48,668 nucleotides of DNA from Legionellaceae bacterium (GTDB lineage: Bacteria; Pseudomonadota; Gammaproteobacteria; Legionellales; Legionellaceae): positions 1 to 48,668 of the forward strand of contig JASBUC010000045.1 of assembly GCA_030148065.1 (NCBI GenBank), given 5' to 3'. Within the stretch, counting starts at the first letter, position 1. Every line of letters starts with the position of its first letter. Shown in pieces: positions 41,169 to 48,668 of the stretch. A program made the position numbers and the translations under genes. Under the pieces are notes generated by a model, which saw only the letters and a list, made by a program, of their open reading frames with translations, was not told where the DNA came from and did no database searches.

Positions 41169-42194
41169 ATGAAACAAGAGAAGAAACTGCTTGGGGCTCG
41201 TTATCAAAAAAACAGCTGGTTAAATAAAAGAAAGCTTAAGGCTTTTTTCGAGGGCGCAAAATTCGAGGAACACAATCAATGCCCTTGCTGTGGGCATGAG
41301 CAGGCGTGGTTAATCGCTGAAATTGACCGAGAGCACTTTCCTTGCCAAACGGTGGTTTGCAAGCAATGTGACTTTGTCTTTAATGATCAGTTTGTCAGTA
41401 ACTTTGAAGCCCTCTACCGAAATCACTGGGCTGAAAATCGCTGGCAACAGCCAGAAAAAAGCTTTTTAAAAAGGACCAAAGAAGAGTCTTATGCTTGGGC
41501 GCGTTTTGCTTTTTTAGGAAAGGCATTAAACACTTATTTGCCACAAGTTCAGAGGGTTCTTGAAATTGGCTGTGGGGATGGGGCAAATCTCTATCCTTAT
41601 CACCTGATAGGAAAGAACGTGACTGGCGTGGATTTCGATGAGCGTTTTCTAGCGCCTGGCCAAGAACGAGGCATGGATCTGCGATCATGCAGCGCAGATG
41701 AATTGGCTACTGAGGAAAAATTTGATCTTATTATGTTGATTCACTCTTTTGAACATGTGGTCGACTTAGCCAAAATGGTCAAGACAGTTAAGTCTCTGTG
41801 TCATGAAAAGACAAAAGTGTACGTTGAAATTCCTGGTATCAAAGGGCTCAATCGTAAAAAGTCAGAGTGGCAGAATGAAATGAAGCTTGCCAGTGGCAAT
41901 GACTTCTTAGGCTATCTTCAGTATCAACATAACTATCACTTTGATAAGCAGCACCTAGTACATTTCTGGCAGAGAGAGGGCTTCGATTGCGAGCGCCAAG
42001 ATGAGTGGGTACGCGCCATCTTTAAGCCAAATTTTGCAATTAACCAAGGCAAGCCGTATCAAATTAACAATAAACAGAAAGGCAAAAGCCCAGTCATAGA
42101 GCACTTAATGGCTGTCGAAAAAGACTTCACTAGCATTAAAAACTTCGTTACTCGCAGTTCAAGAACGCTACTAAGAGGCTTAGAAGCACTATGA
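41169..42194 (+). CDS. SAM-dependent methyltransferase with zinc ribbon
   Basis: This 341-residue protein has an N-terminal zinc-ribbon pattern (CPCCGHEQ, then VVCKQCDFVF near residues 38-66), as found in sugar C-methyltransferases and related enzymes. The class I methyltransferase core has motif I RVLEIGCGDGANL near residue 130, motif II VTGVDFDE, and IMLIHSFEHVVD. It likely methylates a sugar of this locus; C- or O-methylation cannot be decided. It starts directly after the preceding stop and overlaps the next gene by 4 bases. Confidence 0.8.
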   Translation: MKQEKKLLGARYQKNSWLNKRKLKAFFEGAKFEEHNQCPCCGHEQAWLIAEIDREHFPCQTVVCKQCDFVFNDQFVSNFEALYRNHWAENRWQQPEKSFLKRTKEESYAWARFAFLGKALNTYLPQVQRVLEIGCGDGANLYPYHLIGKNVTGVDFDERFLAPGQERGMDLRSCSADELATEEKFDLIMLIHSFEHVVDLAKMVKTVKSLCHEKTKVYVEIPGIKGLNRKKSEWQNEMKLASGNDFLGYLQYQHNYHFDKQHLVHFWQREGFDCERQDEWVRAIFKPNFAINQGKPYQINNKQKGKSPVIEHLMAVEKDFTSIKNFVTRSSRTLLRGLEAL

Positions 42195-43573
42195 AACAAG
42201 ATAAGAAATGTTCCCTAATCATTCGCACAAAAAATGAAGAGCGCTGGATAAGCTCTTGTTTAAATGCGGTCTTTAATCAAACCTATAAGAATTTGGAAGT
42301 TATTATTGTTGACAATCAAAGCAGTGATAGAACGCTTGAGAAAGCCCGCCAATTCCCTATAGAAAAAATTGTTTGCATAGAGTATTACCTACCAGGTAAG
42401 TCTTTAAATATTGGTATTGAGGCCTCAAGTGGTGAGTACATTGTTTGTTTGTCGGCTCATTGCATTCCAGTTAATCAGCATTGGCTGGAAAACTTAGTCT
42501 CAGCTTTGGAAGAAGATGATAATTACGCAGGTGTCTATGGTCGGCAAGAGCCAATGTCTTTTTCAACGGCGGCTGATAAACGCGATCTCTTACTGGTCTT
42601 TGGTTTAGATAAAAAAGTACAAGTCAAAGACAGCTTTTTTCACAACGCAAACTCAATCATAAAACGCTCTCTCTGGCAGCAGGTGCCCTTTGATAAGCAG
42701 TTAACCAACATTGAAGACAGGGTATGGGCGCAAGCGATGCTGAATCTTGGCTTGAAGATTGCCTATCAGCCAGAAGCCAGTGTCTATCACTATCATGGCA
42801 TACATCAAAATGGTAATGAGGAGCGCTGTGCAAATGTAGTGCGCATCATTGAAACCATGCAAGAAAATTCAAAGTGCGGAGAATTTCGCATCGAAGAGTT
42901 AAATGTGGTCGCCATCATCCCCTGGCGCGGAAAGAATGAGCTCCTAAATGGCCAGTCACAACTTACCTACACAGTAGAAGCATCCTTAAATGCACGCTAC
43001 GTTAAAAAAACCATTGTGAGCACAGATAATCGTGCGGTTAGAGAGGTAGCATTGGGGCTTGGTGCACATTGTCCAGCACTCAGGCCAAAGCACTTATCAG
43101 AAGAATTCGTCGGGTTAGAGGCGGTGTATCAGCAAACACTGGATGAACTAGAAGCAGAAAAAATTTATCCTGATCTGTTGGTGATGTTAGAGGCGACCTT
43201 TCCATTTCGAGAGCGGGATCTATTGGATAAAATGATAGAAAAAACACTTAAGGGTGGCTTTGACACGGTAATAGCAGCAAGGCCAGAGAATGGCTCATTT
43301 TGGCAAGAAGAAAAGGGGGGCTCTTTTAAACGCCTTGACAGTGGGGATGCGCCAAGAGCCTTAAAGGAGAAATCATATCTTGGCATAAAGGGACTGTGTC
43401 TTGTTTCACACCCTGAGTTTATTCGGCGAGGAGAGCTGTTTGGTAACAAAGTTGGCTTGTTTGAAGTCAAGAACCCACTCTCATCCATTGAGATTCGAGA
43501 CGCAAAAACACGAACCCTGGCTGAAGAATTAATGACTGATAAACTAGGAGAGGCTAATGAACATGCCTACTAA
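42191..43573 (+). CDS. Fusion of GT2 glycosyltransferase and NeuA-like cytidylyltransferase
   Basis: This is a 460-residue two-domain protein. Residues 5-225 are a family 2 glycosyltransferase (SLIIRTKNEERWISSCL, VIIVDNQSSDRT, FHNANSIIKRSLW, ED near RVWAQ). Residues 235-450 resemble CMP-acid sugar cytidylyltransferases (VVAIIPWRGKNELLNGQ, KTIVSTDNRAVREVALGLGAHCPALRP, MLEATFPFRERDLLDK). The nucleotide loop of the second domain lacks the standard GSKR sequence, so its activity is uncertain. A single protein that activates and transfers a sugar acid is a reasonable idea. The stop overlaps the aldolase start. Confidence 0.8.
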   Translation: MKQDKKCSLIIRTKNEERWISSCLNAVFNQTYKNLEVIIVDNQSSDRTLEKARQFPIEKIVCIEYYLPGKSLNIGIEASSGEYIVCLSAHCIPVNQHWLENLVSALEEDDNYAGVYGRQEPMSFSTAADKRDLLLVFGLDKKVQVKDSFFHNANSIIKRSLWQQVPFDKQLTNIEDRVWAQAMLNLGLKIAYQPEASVYHYHGIHQNGNEERCANVVRIIETMQENSKCGEFRIEELNVVAIIPWRGKNELLNGQSQLTYTVEASLNARYVKKTIVSTDNRAVREVALGLGAHCPALRPKHLSEEFVGLEAVYQQTLDELEAEKIYPDLLVMLEATFPFRERDLLDKMIEKTLKGGFDTVIAARPENGSFWQEEKGGSFKRLDSGDAPRALKEKSYLGIKGLCLVSHPEFIRRGELFGNKVGLFEVKNPLSSIEIRDAKTRTLAEELMTDKLGEANEHAY

Positions 43574-45179
43574 CCCCATTCATTTAGACTGCACTTTACG
43601 AGACGGTGGTTATTACAATGCTTGGGATTTTGATGAAACATTAATTAATGACTATTTAAAGGCGATGGCCGCCATTTCGGTTGATTTTGTCGAAATTGGG
43701 TTTCGTTTTTTTGAGTCTGGTCTCTTTCGAGGCCCTTGTGCTTATACTCGGGATAGTTTTATTAAGCGCTTAAGTATTCCAGAAAACCTTCAATTGGCGG
43801 TGATGATTAATGCCAAAGACGTACTTAATTATGAAAATGGTCAGGAAGAAGGTTTACAACAGCTTTTTAACCCAAGCAGTGACTCAAGAGTTGGCTTGGT
43901 ACGCATTGCTTGCCATTATCAAGAGTTATTAAAAATAGCCCCGGTTGTACGTTGGCTAAAAAATCAGGGCTACAAGGTAGCACTTAATTTAATGCAAATC
44001 TCTGATAGAAGTTTTGAGGAGTTAAGCAAAGCTTGTCAATTAGCCAACAAATTAGAGATTGAGTCATTCTACATCGCAGACAGCACGGGTAGTTTAACTA
44101 AAGAGAGTTTAAGCGAGATTCTAATTAAGCTTACCGAGGAGTGCTCTAAACCTTTAGGCATTCACGCCCATGATAATCTAGGACTTGCCTTATCAAATAC
44201 CATGCAAGCGCTTGAACAAGGCGTTAGTTGGCTTGATTCAACGGTGATGGGTATGGGACGGGGACCCGGCAACAGTAAGACTGAATATCTTGCTCTTCAA
44301 CTAGAAGCCTTAAAAGAGCACAAAATAAATATGGCGCCGCTCTTATCTGTGATTCGAAAATATTTTAACCCACTACAACAGCAATATCAGTGGGGAACTA
44401 ATGTCTTCTATTATCTGGCTGGGCAAAATGGCATTCATCCATCCTATATTCAAGAGATGCTCTCAGATGAACGCTACAATGATGAAGACATCGTCTCGGT
44501 GATTGAACACTTAAAGAAGGTCGGGGGGACTAAATTTAATTTACAAGAGCTAGAGCAAGGACGACATTTTTTTAGTAGTCAGTTTTCAAAAGGATGCTGG
44601 CAGCCAAAAGATCTCATCGAGAATAAAGAAGTATTAATCATTGGCCCTGGTCCTGGCTCTACTCATTATAAAAAGGCAATAGAGGCTTACGTTGACACTC
44701 ATAAGCCTATAGTGATTGCGCTAAACACCCATAAATCAATTAATGAAAGCTTAATTGACTTACGAGCAGCGAGTCACCCCGTGCGTTTACTTGCTGACTT
44801 TGAAGAGCACTTAAAGTTGTCGCAACCTTTAATTACACCGATGGCGTCACTTCCAGAAGAGTTAAAATTAGCTCTTAGTGAGAAAGAAGTTCACGACTTT
44901 GGGCTAAACATTGCAACGGAGCAATACGATTTTACAACAACTTCTTGTACCTTGCCTAGCTCACTGGTAATAGCTTACGCACTGTCTGTTGCCATTAGTG
45001 GCAAGGCATCTCAGATTTCACTCTCGGGCTTTGATGGTTATCCTGCAGGAGACATCCGAAACCTAGAAGTTGAAAAGCTCTTTAAGGCTTTTTCAGATAA
45101 GGTGCCTAGCTTGAAGATTTTTTCAATTACACCTACTCGCTATCCGCTTAAACTACAATCGGTGTATGCGATGTTATGA
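43557..45179 (+). CDS. Pyruvate-type aldolase (DRE-TIM) with DUF115-like C-terminal domain
   Basis: This is a 540-residue protein. Residues 8-300 form a DRE-TIM metallolyase domain related to 4-hydroxy-2-oxovalerate aldolase: HLDCTLRDGGYYNAWDF, metal ligands in IHAHDNLGLA, and GMGRGPGNSKTE. Residues about 345-540 form a second domain beginning VLIIGPGPGSTHYKK and containing SLSGFDGY, similar in pattern to DUF115/GT42-like folds. AGGAG sits 6 bases before the ATG. The adjacent kdsB and HAD genes suggest the aldolase makes a 3-deoxy-2-keto acid by adding pyruvate to an aldose. Confidence 0.8.
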   Translation: MNMPTNPIHLDCTLRDGGYYNAWDFDETLINDYLKAMAAISVDFVEIGFRFFESGLFRGPCAYTRDSFIKRLSIPENLQLAVMINAKDVLNYENGQEEGLQQLFNPSSDSRVGLVRIACHYQELLKIAPVVRWLKNQGYKVALNLMQISDRSFEELSKACQLANKLEIESFYIADSTGSLTKESLSEILIKLTEECSKPLGIHAHDNLGLALSNTMQALEQGVSWLDSTVMGMGRGPGNSKTEYLALQLEALKEHKINMAPLLSVIRKYFNPLQQQYQWGTNVFYYLAGQNGIHPSYIQEMLSDERYNDEDIVSVIEHLKKVGGTKFNLQELEQGRHFFSSQFSKGCWQPKDLIENKEVLIIGPGPGSTHYKKAIEAYVDTHKPIVIALNTHKSINESLIDLRAASHPVRLLADFEEHLKLSQPLITPMASLPEELKLALSEKEVHDFGLNIATEQYDFTTTSCTLPSSLVIAYALSVAISGKASQISLSGFDGYPAGDIRNLEVEKLFKAFSDKVPSLKIFSITPTRYPLKLQSVYAML

Positions 45180-45916
45180 AGAGTGTCATTATTATTCCAG
45201 CTAGATTTAAATCAAGTCGTCTGCCCGGTAAACCACTGATTAAGCTTGCGGGTACATCTATGATTGTGCGCACCTTTAGACAGTGCGCCAAAGCTTGCAA
45301 AGAAGAAGACATTTATGTGGCAACAGAAGACGATAGAATTGAAAAAGAGTGCCGTGAACACAACATTCAAGTCTTAAGAACCAGTGATGAGTGTCTAACC
45401 GGTACCGATAGAGTCGCAGAATGTTCACAACAAATTGAAGCCGATGTTTATATAAACGTTCAAGGTGATGAGCCACTGTTTAATCCAGACGATCTAAAAG
45501 CCATAATGACGGCGGCAAGCGCCTCACCAAAGGCGATTATCAATGGCATGTGTGAAATAGCTAAGAGGGAAGATTTTTACAGCCCAATGATTCCTAAGGT
45601 GGTGGCCTGCCCCGATGGAACTCTTTTATACATGTCTAGAGGCCCAATTCCTGCAAATAAAGAACAGCAATTTGTCAAAGCTTGGCGACAAGTGTGTGCT
45701 TATGCTTTTCCCAAGGACGCCCTACAAGCCTTTAGTCGAGTCAAACAAAAAACACCACTAGAGGCCCTAGAAGACATTGAGATTTTACGGTTTCTAGAGC
45801 TTGGCTTTAAGGTAAAAATGATCCATTTAAGTTCAAAATCAATCGCCGTCGATGTAATAGAAGATGTCGCTAAAGTAGAGAGTGCGCTTAATGAAGAAAA
45901 ACTTACCATCTCTTAG
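45176..45916 (+). CDS. kdsB: 3-deoxy-manno-octulosonate cytidylyltransferase-like
   Basis: This 246-residue enzyme activates Kdo or a related acid with CTP. Motifs are IIPARFKSSRLPGKPL, VATEDDRI, GTDRVAEC, VNVQGDEPLF-type (INVQGDEPLFNPDD), and YMSRGPIP with a C-terminal acidic DV segment. Whether it is the housekeeping KdsB or a paralogue for a Kdo-like acid cannot be settled here. The gene is coupled to the aldolase by an ATGA overlap and to the HAD gene by 26 bases, so the paralogue is favoured. Confidence 0.88.
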   Translation: MKSVIIIPARFKSSRLPGKPLIKLAGTSMIVRTFRQCAKACKEEDIYVATEDDRIEKECREHNIQVLRTSDECLTGTDRVAECSQQIEADVYINVQGDEPLFNPDDLKAIMTAASASPKAIINGMCEIAKREDFYSPMIPKVVACPDGTLLYMSRGPIPANKEQQFVKAWRQVCAYAFPKDALQAFSRVKQKTPLEALEDIEILRFLELGFKVKMIHLSSKSIAVDVIEDVAKVESALNEEKLTIS

Positions 45917-46553
45917 TGAGTACCAAACCTTGGTCTTTGATTGCGATGGGGTGATTTTAGACTCAAACGCGCTGAAGTCAGAGGCTTTTTTCCAAAGCGT
46001 GATTGAGTATGGCAAAGAGAAAGCAACCGCTCTTCGAGATTACCATCAAAAGCATGGAGGGATTTCACGATATGTGAAATTTGACTATTTCATTAATCAT
46101 TACCTAAATGACCACCCTCAAAAACCCTCGGTTGCTGCCCTTGCAAAACGATATTCTGAAGAAACAGTGAATGGTCTTTTAAGCTGTGAATTTAACCAAG
46201 ATGTTAAATTGCTGCGAGAGTCCTTAAAAGACTCCCATTGGTTAGTGGCCTCAGGTGGTGATCAAAATGATTTACGCCATGTGTTTGCTAGGCGGCAACT
46301 TGAACCCATGTTTCAAGGTGGAATCTTTGGCAGTCCTGATAAGAAGGATGTGATTTTGGCTCGTGAGCTTGCCAAGGGAAACATTCGTGGAAAAGCACTC
46401 TATATTGGCGATAGTTTGTATGATTTTAAGGCTGCCCGCAGTGTGGGGCTTGATTTTGTTTTTCTTAGTCAGTGGACGGAAGTCACTGATTGGCAAGAGC
46501 ATCAAACAACGCTTAATTTTGCTAGCTGTCAGAGTCTTCAGGAATTACTGTGA
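45891..46553 (+). CDS. HAD-family sugar phosphatase
   Basis: This 220-residue haloacid dehalogenase-type hydrolase has the nucleophile D17 and acid D19 in VFDCDGVILDSN, the second motif ASGG, and a C-terminal YIGDSLYDFKAARSVG with the metal aspartates. KdsC-type steps remove a phosphate from an ulosonate phosphate, and this enzyme may do the same before CMP activation. It overlaps kdsB at its start; the ATG at 45891 is preferred over a GTG at 45882. It overlaps the following gene by 4 bases (GTGA). Confidence 0.85.
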   Translation: MKKNLPSLSEYQTLVFDCDGVILDSNALKSEAFFQSVIEYGKEKATALRDYHQKHGGISRYVKFDYFINHYLNDHPQKPSVAALAKRYSEETVNGLLSCEFNQDVKLLRESLKDSHWLVASGGDQNDLRHVFARRQLEPMFQGGIFGSPDKKDVILARELAKGNIRGKALYIGDSLYDFKAARSVGLDFVFLSQWTEVTDWQEHQTTLNFASCQSLQELL

Positions 46554-48391
46554 CAAGCTTATATTTGCTAGATGGCAAAAAAGCACTGGATGATGACGCA
46601 ACGTCGATAAGCTGGGATCACATCGATGATAAAACACATTCGCTTCTTGATTATGTGGAAGAAAATGCACTAAGACTTCGAGAGGACTATCTTTCATGGT
46701 TGCACGATTTTGCAGAGAACAATCATCGAGGCCAACGCTTAAGAGACTATTTTAAACCATCACCCTCCATAAACCTTTGGTGGATGTCGCTATTAATTGA
46801 GAGTAGCGTCTATAAATCACCGCTGTCGGACTTATTACGAGTGATCGCACTTTGTGAAATTCTAGAGCGGGAAAAGCCTACAACGCTAGTCTTAGTAAGT
46901 CATAAAACATGGCTTAAAAAAATACTTAAGGGGTTCTGTAAGCAGCAGGGGATTTCCCTTATTTGTAAAAAGCCCCAGCGAGATAAAGGTCATCGAGGCG
47001 CTTTTTCTTATAAACGCTTGCCCGTAAGTCTTCGTGCTCTTCTTAGTTTTGCTCGTCTTGTTAAAACTCGATTAAAGTTTGATAAAAGTGCCAAGCAAAG
47101 AGGGCGGTCTTTTAAAGACGAATCGCAGCTCTTTTTTTGTTCGTACTTTTTTAATTTCAATAAAGGTGCGCTAGAGCAGGGGAGATTTGAATCAAGCTAC
47201 TGGGGAGAGCTGCCTGTAAAGGTTTTGGAAAAAGGATATCGCAGCAATTGGCTGCAACTGCCTGTTAATTCACCCAAAAATCCAAGCATCAAAGAATCAG
47301 AAAAGGCTTTTTTAAGCCTTAATAAAAGCCTTCAGAGCAAACATCAGTTTTTAGATGCTTTTTTCTCACTAGGAATGGCTGTCAAGGTCTTAAGAGACTG
47401 GCTTACCTTACAAGGAAGGCGGATTGGTTTAATTGGCAGCCAAGCAATGTTTAACTACCCCATAAAAGGGTTAAATCTGTGGCCGTTGTTAAAAGAGGAC
47501 TGGCAAAGCTCCCTTTTTGGGCCAGCATGCATCGATAATCTTTTTTGGTGTTACTTGTTTGATTCAGCCATTAGTGCTTTGCCTCCTCAAAAAGCGGGCT
47601 TCTACCTCTGTGAGAACCAGGGGTGGGAGCGAGCACTCATCAGCGCTTGGAAGACGCATCAAAAGAGCCCACTCTATGCGGTACTGCATGCAAGCGTGCG
47701 CTTTTGGGATTTGCGACTCTTTTTGTCGCATAAAACCACCAAAGATGAGACAAAAGACGCTTGCCCTCAAGCGGACTTTACGCTTATCAATGGAGAGGCC
47801 GCTCTCCATCATTTTCAGGCGATGAACTATCCCAGTAAGCGACTAGTTGCCGCAGAAGCGCTACGATTTTTAGCGCCTTCTTTAAAGTCACATCAGACAA
47901 TGGAGTCATTGCCGATGTTAAAGGTGATAGTGCTAGGGGACTTTGTCGCAAGTATTACAAAGGACTTGGTTGCCAAAAGTCTAGAGGCGATAAGCCAGCA
48001 GGCGCAAGAAATCACGGTGTGCATCAAGCCGCATCCAAATTCGCCAGTTAAAGAAGAAGACTTCCCGAACGCTCAGTTCACAGTCAGTAATCAGCCACTT
48101 GATACTATTATTAGCGACTACGATGTGGCCATTGCAAGTTTTCTAACCTCAGCCGCCGTTGATGCTTATCTTGCTGGACTCAAAGTATTTGTGCTAATGG
48201 ACAATACAGAGCTTAACTTTAGTCCATTGCGCCAACAACAAGGCGTTCAGTTTGTTCGCTCAACAAAGGAATTAAGTGAAGGGTTGGCTATCCTCAAACC
48301 AGATCAGAAAAAAGAAACAGCAGCACAGGATTTTTTCTATAGAGATCCAGCCCTTACTAAGTGGAATCAGATCTTGAAAGAAATAGAATAA
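46550..48391 (+). CDS. Large surface-carbohydrate biosynthesis protein, putative transferase
   Basis: This 613-residue soluble protein starts at a GTG. The N-terminal half is helical and includes INLWWMSLLIESSVYKSPL and a strand-rich TTLVLVSHKTWLKK. The C-terminal half contains ALRFLAPSL, KVIVLGDFVAS, ITVCIKPHPNSP and DVAIASFLTSAAVDAYLAGLKVFVLMDN, a GT-B-like donor site pattern. It reminds me of a group of O-antigen proteins described in Leptospira (TIGR04326), but I cannot verify that from sequence alone. It ends the aldolase/kdsB run and is followed by a repeat-filled gap. Confidence 0.6.
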   Translation: MTSLYLLDGKKALDDDATSISWDHIDDKTHSLLDYVEENALRLREDYLSWLHDFAENNHRGQRLRDYFKPSPSINLWWMSLLIESSVYKSPLSDLLRVIALCEILEREKPTTLVLVSHKTWLKKILKGFCKQQGISLICKKPQRDKGHRGAFSYKRLPVSLRALLSFARLVKTRLKFDKSAKQRGRSFKDESQLFFCSYFFNFNKGALEQGRFESSYWGELPVKVLEKGYRSNWLQLPVNSPKNPSIKESEKAFLSLNKSLQSKHQFLDAFFSLGMAVKVLRDWLTLQGRRIGLIGSQAMFNYPIKGLNLWPLLKEDWQSSLFGPACIDNLFWCYLFDSAISALPPQKAGFYLCENQGWERALISAWKTHQKSPLYAVLHASVRFWDLRLFLSHKTTKDETKDACPQADFTLINGEAALHHFQAMNYPSKRLVAAEALRFLAPSLKSHQTMESLPMLKVIVLGDFVASITKDLVAKSLEAISQQAQEITVCIKPHPNSPVKEEDFPNAQFTVSNQPLDTIISDYDVAIASFLTSAAVDAYLAGLKVFVLMDNTELNFSPLRQQQGVQFVRSTKELSEGLAILKPDQKKETAAQDFFYRDPALTKWNQILKEIE

Positions 48392-48396
48392 GTACG

Positions 48397-48541
48397 AGAT
48401 ACAAGCACCTTTGGTGCTTGACACCTTGAAAAATTTTCAAAGAAAATTTGGTTATTGTGTAAAGTTCCAAGGTACACGTAAATAGTAAATAGTGAATGGT
48501 TGACACTAACACAGACACAGACATGAGACATGAGAAATAGT
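48397..48541. repeat. Hairpin repeat copy B and heptad sequence before rfbG
   Basis: The stem CAAGCACC-TTT-GGTGCTTG at 48402-48420, followed by ACACCTTG and GAAAAATTTTC, matches copy A at 11936-11990 apart from paired changes in the stem. From 48478 a heptad stretch runs GTAAATA, GTAAATA, GTGAATG, GTTGACA, then GACATGA twice, up to the start codon. GTTGACACTAAC is shared with blocks 1-5. There is no 75-base unit in this gap. Confidence 0.72.
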
Positions 48542-48668
48542 ATGAATTTGAGAGAAACATTTAATAACAAATCGGTAGTGGTTACAGGGCACACGGGCTT
48601 TAAGGGCTCTTGGCTTTCATTGTGGCTCATAAGCCTTGGTGCAAGAGTAACTGGCATTTCTATTAACG
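48542..48668 (+). CDS. rfbG: CDP-glucose 4,6-dehydratase, N-terminal part (runs off window)
   Basis: Only the first 42 residues are in the window. They read VVVTGHTGFKGSWLSLWL, the distinctive start of RfbG/DdhB, which converts CDP-glucose to CDP-4-keto-6-deoxyglucose, the entry to CDP-linked 3,6-dideoxyhexoses and yersiniose. The ATG at 48542 is preceded by heptad repeats without a clear Shine-Dalgarno sequence. A glucose-1-phosphate cytidylyltransferase (RfbF) is expected nearby but outside the window. Confidence 0.87.
   Translation, partial: MNLRETFNNKSVVVTGHTGFKGSWLSLWLISLGARVTGISIN

Overview
The window reads as part of a gammaproteobacterial chromosome carrying a large surface-polysaccharide (O-antigen or capsule) locus. 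Evidence for the group is an RfaH-type antiterminator next to a textbook ops element, a proteobacterial-type phosphoglycerate kinase, and a legionaminic-acid-type nonulosonate pathway. A leucine-rich-repeat protein and an orphan soluble protein near the left end would fit a host-associated, Legionella/Coxiella-like bacterium, but that placement is inference only.

Left flank (1-7293): a Bcr/CflA-type drug exporter, a leucine-rich-repeat protein, and on the minus strand pgk, an orphan 377-residue protein, a small exported protein and a DUF1015 protein.

Polysaccharide locus (7432 to the right edge, all plus strand): a hexapeptide acyltransferase and UDP-glucose dehydrogenase, then a local rfaH gene followed 67 bases later by an ops element. 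The sugar genes come next: UDP-glucuronate 4-epimerase; rmlB; rmlD, an FAD oxidoreductase and rmlC; then a PglK-like ABC flippase. From 17879 to 36900 the genes are tightly coupled. First is a legionaminate-type set (LegC, NeuC/LegG, NeuB/LegI, NeuD/LegH, PtmE-like CBS nucleotidyltransferase, NeuA/LegF). Next is an unusual fatty-acid-like set: AMP ligase, LuxE, LuxC, GNAT-like protein, FabZ-like hotdog dehydratase, TPP enzyme, a second NeuB-type synthase, an acyl carrier protein and a polysaccharide deacetylase. A large putative glycosyltransferase and an Ldh-family dehydrogenase follow.

From 37158 to 48391 there are two further large putative transferases and a second ulosonic-acid-like set: Gfo/Idh oxidoreductase, NeuA-like cytidylyltransferase, methyltransferase, a GT2/cytidylyltransferase fusion, an aldolase with an extra C-terminal domain, KdsB and a HAD phosphatase. 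The window ends inside a CDP-glucose 4,6-dehydratase gene.

The gaps between modules, but not the gaps inside them, hold a dense repeat family. Five blocks each contain a 75-base unit made of two different GC-rich hairpins bounded by CTACGT/ACGTAG. Many sequences with a 7-base period also occur, two of them clean ten-copy arrays. Two unrelated enzymes end in the same peptide because their reading frames run into a block. No wzx, wzy, rmlA or clear LegB gene is visible in the window.
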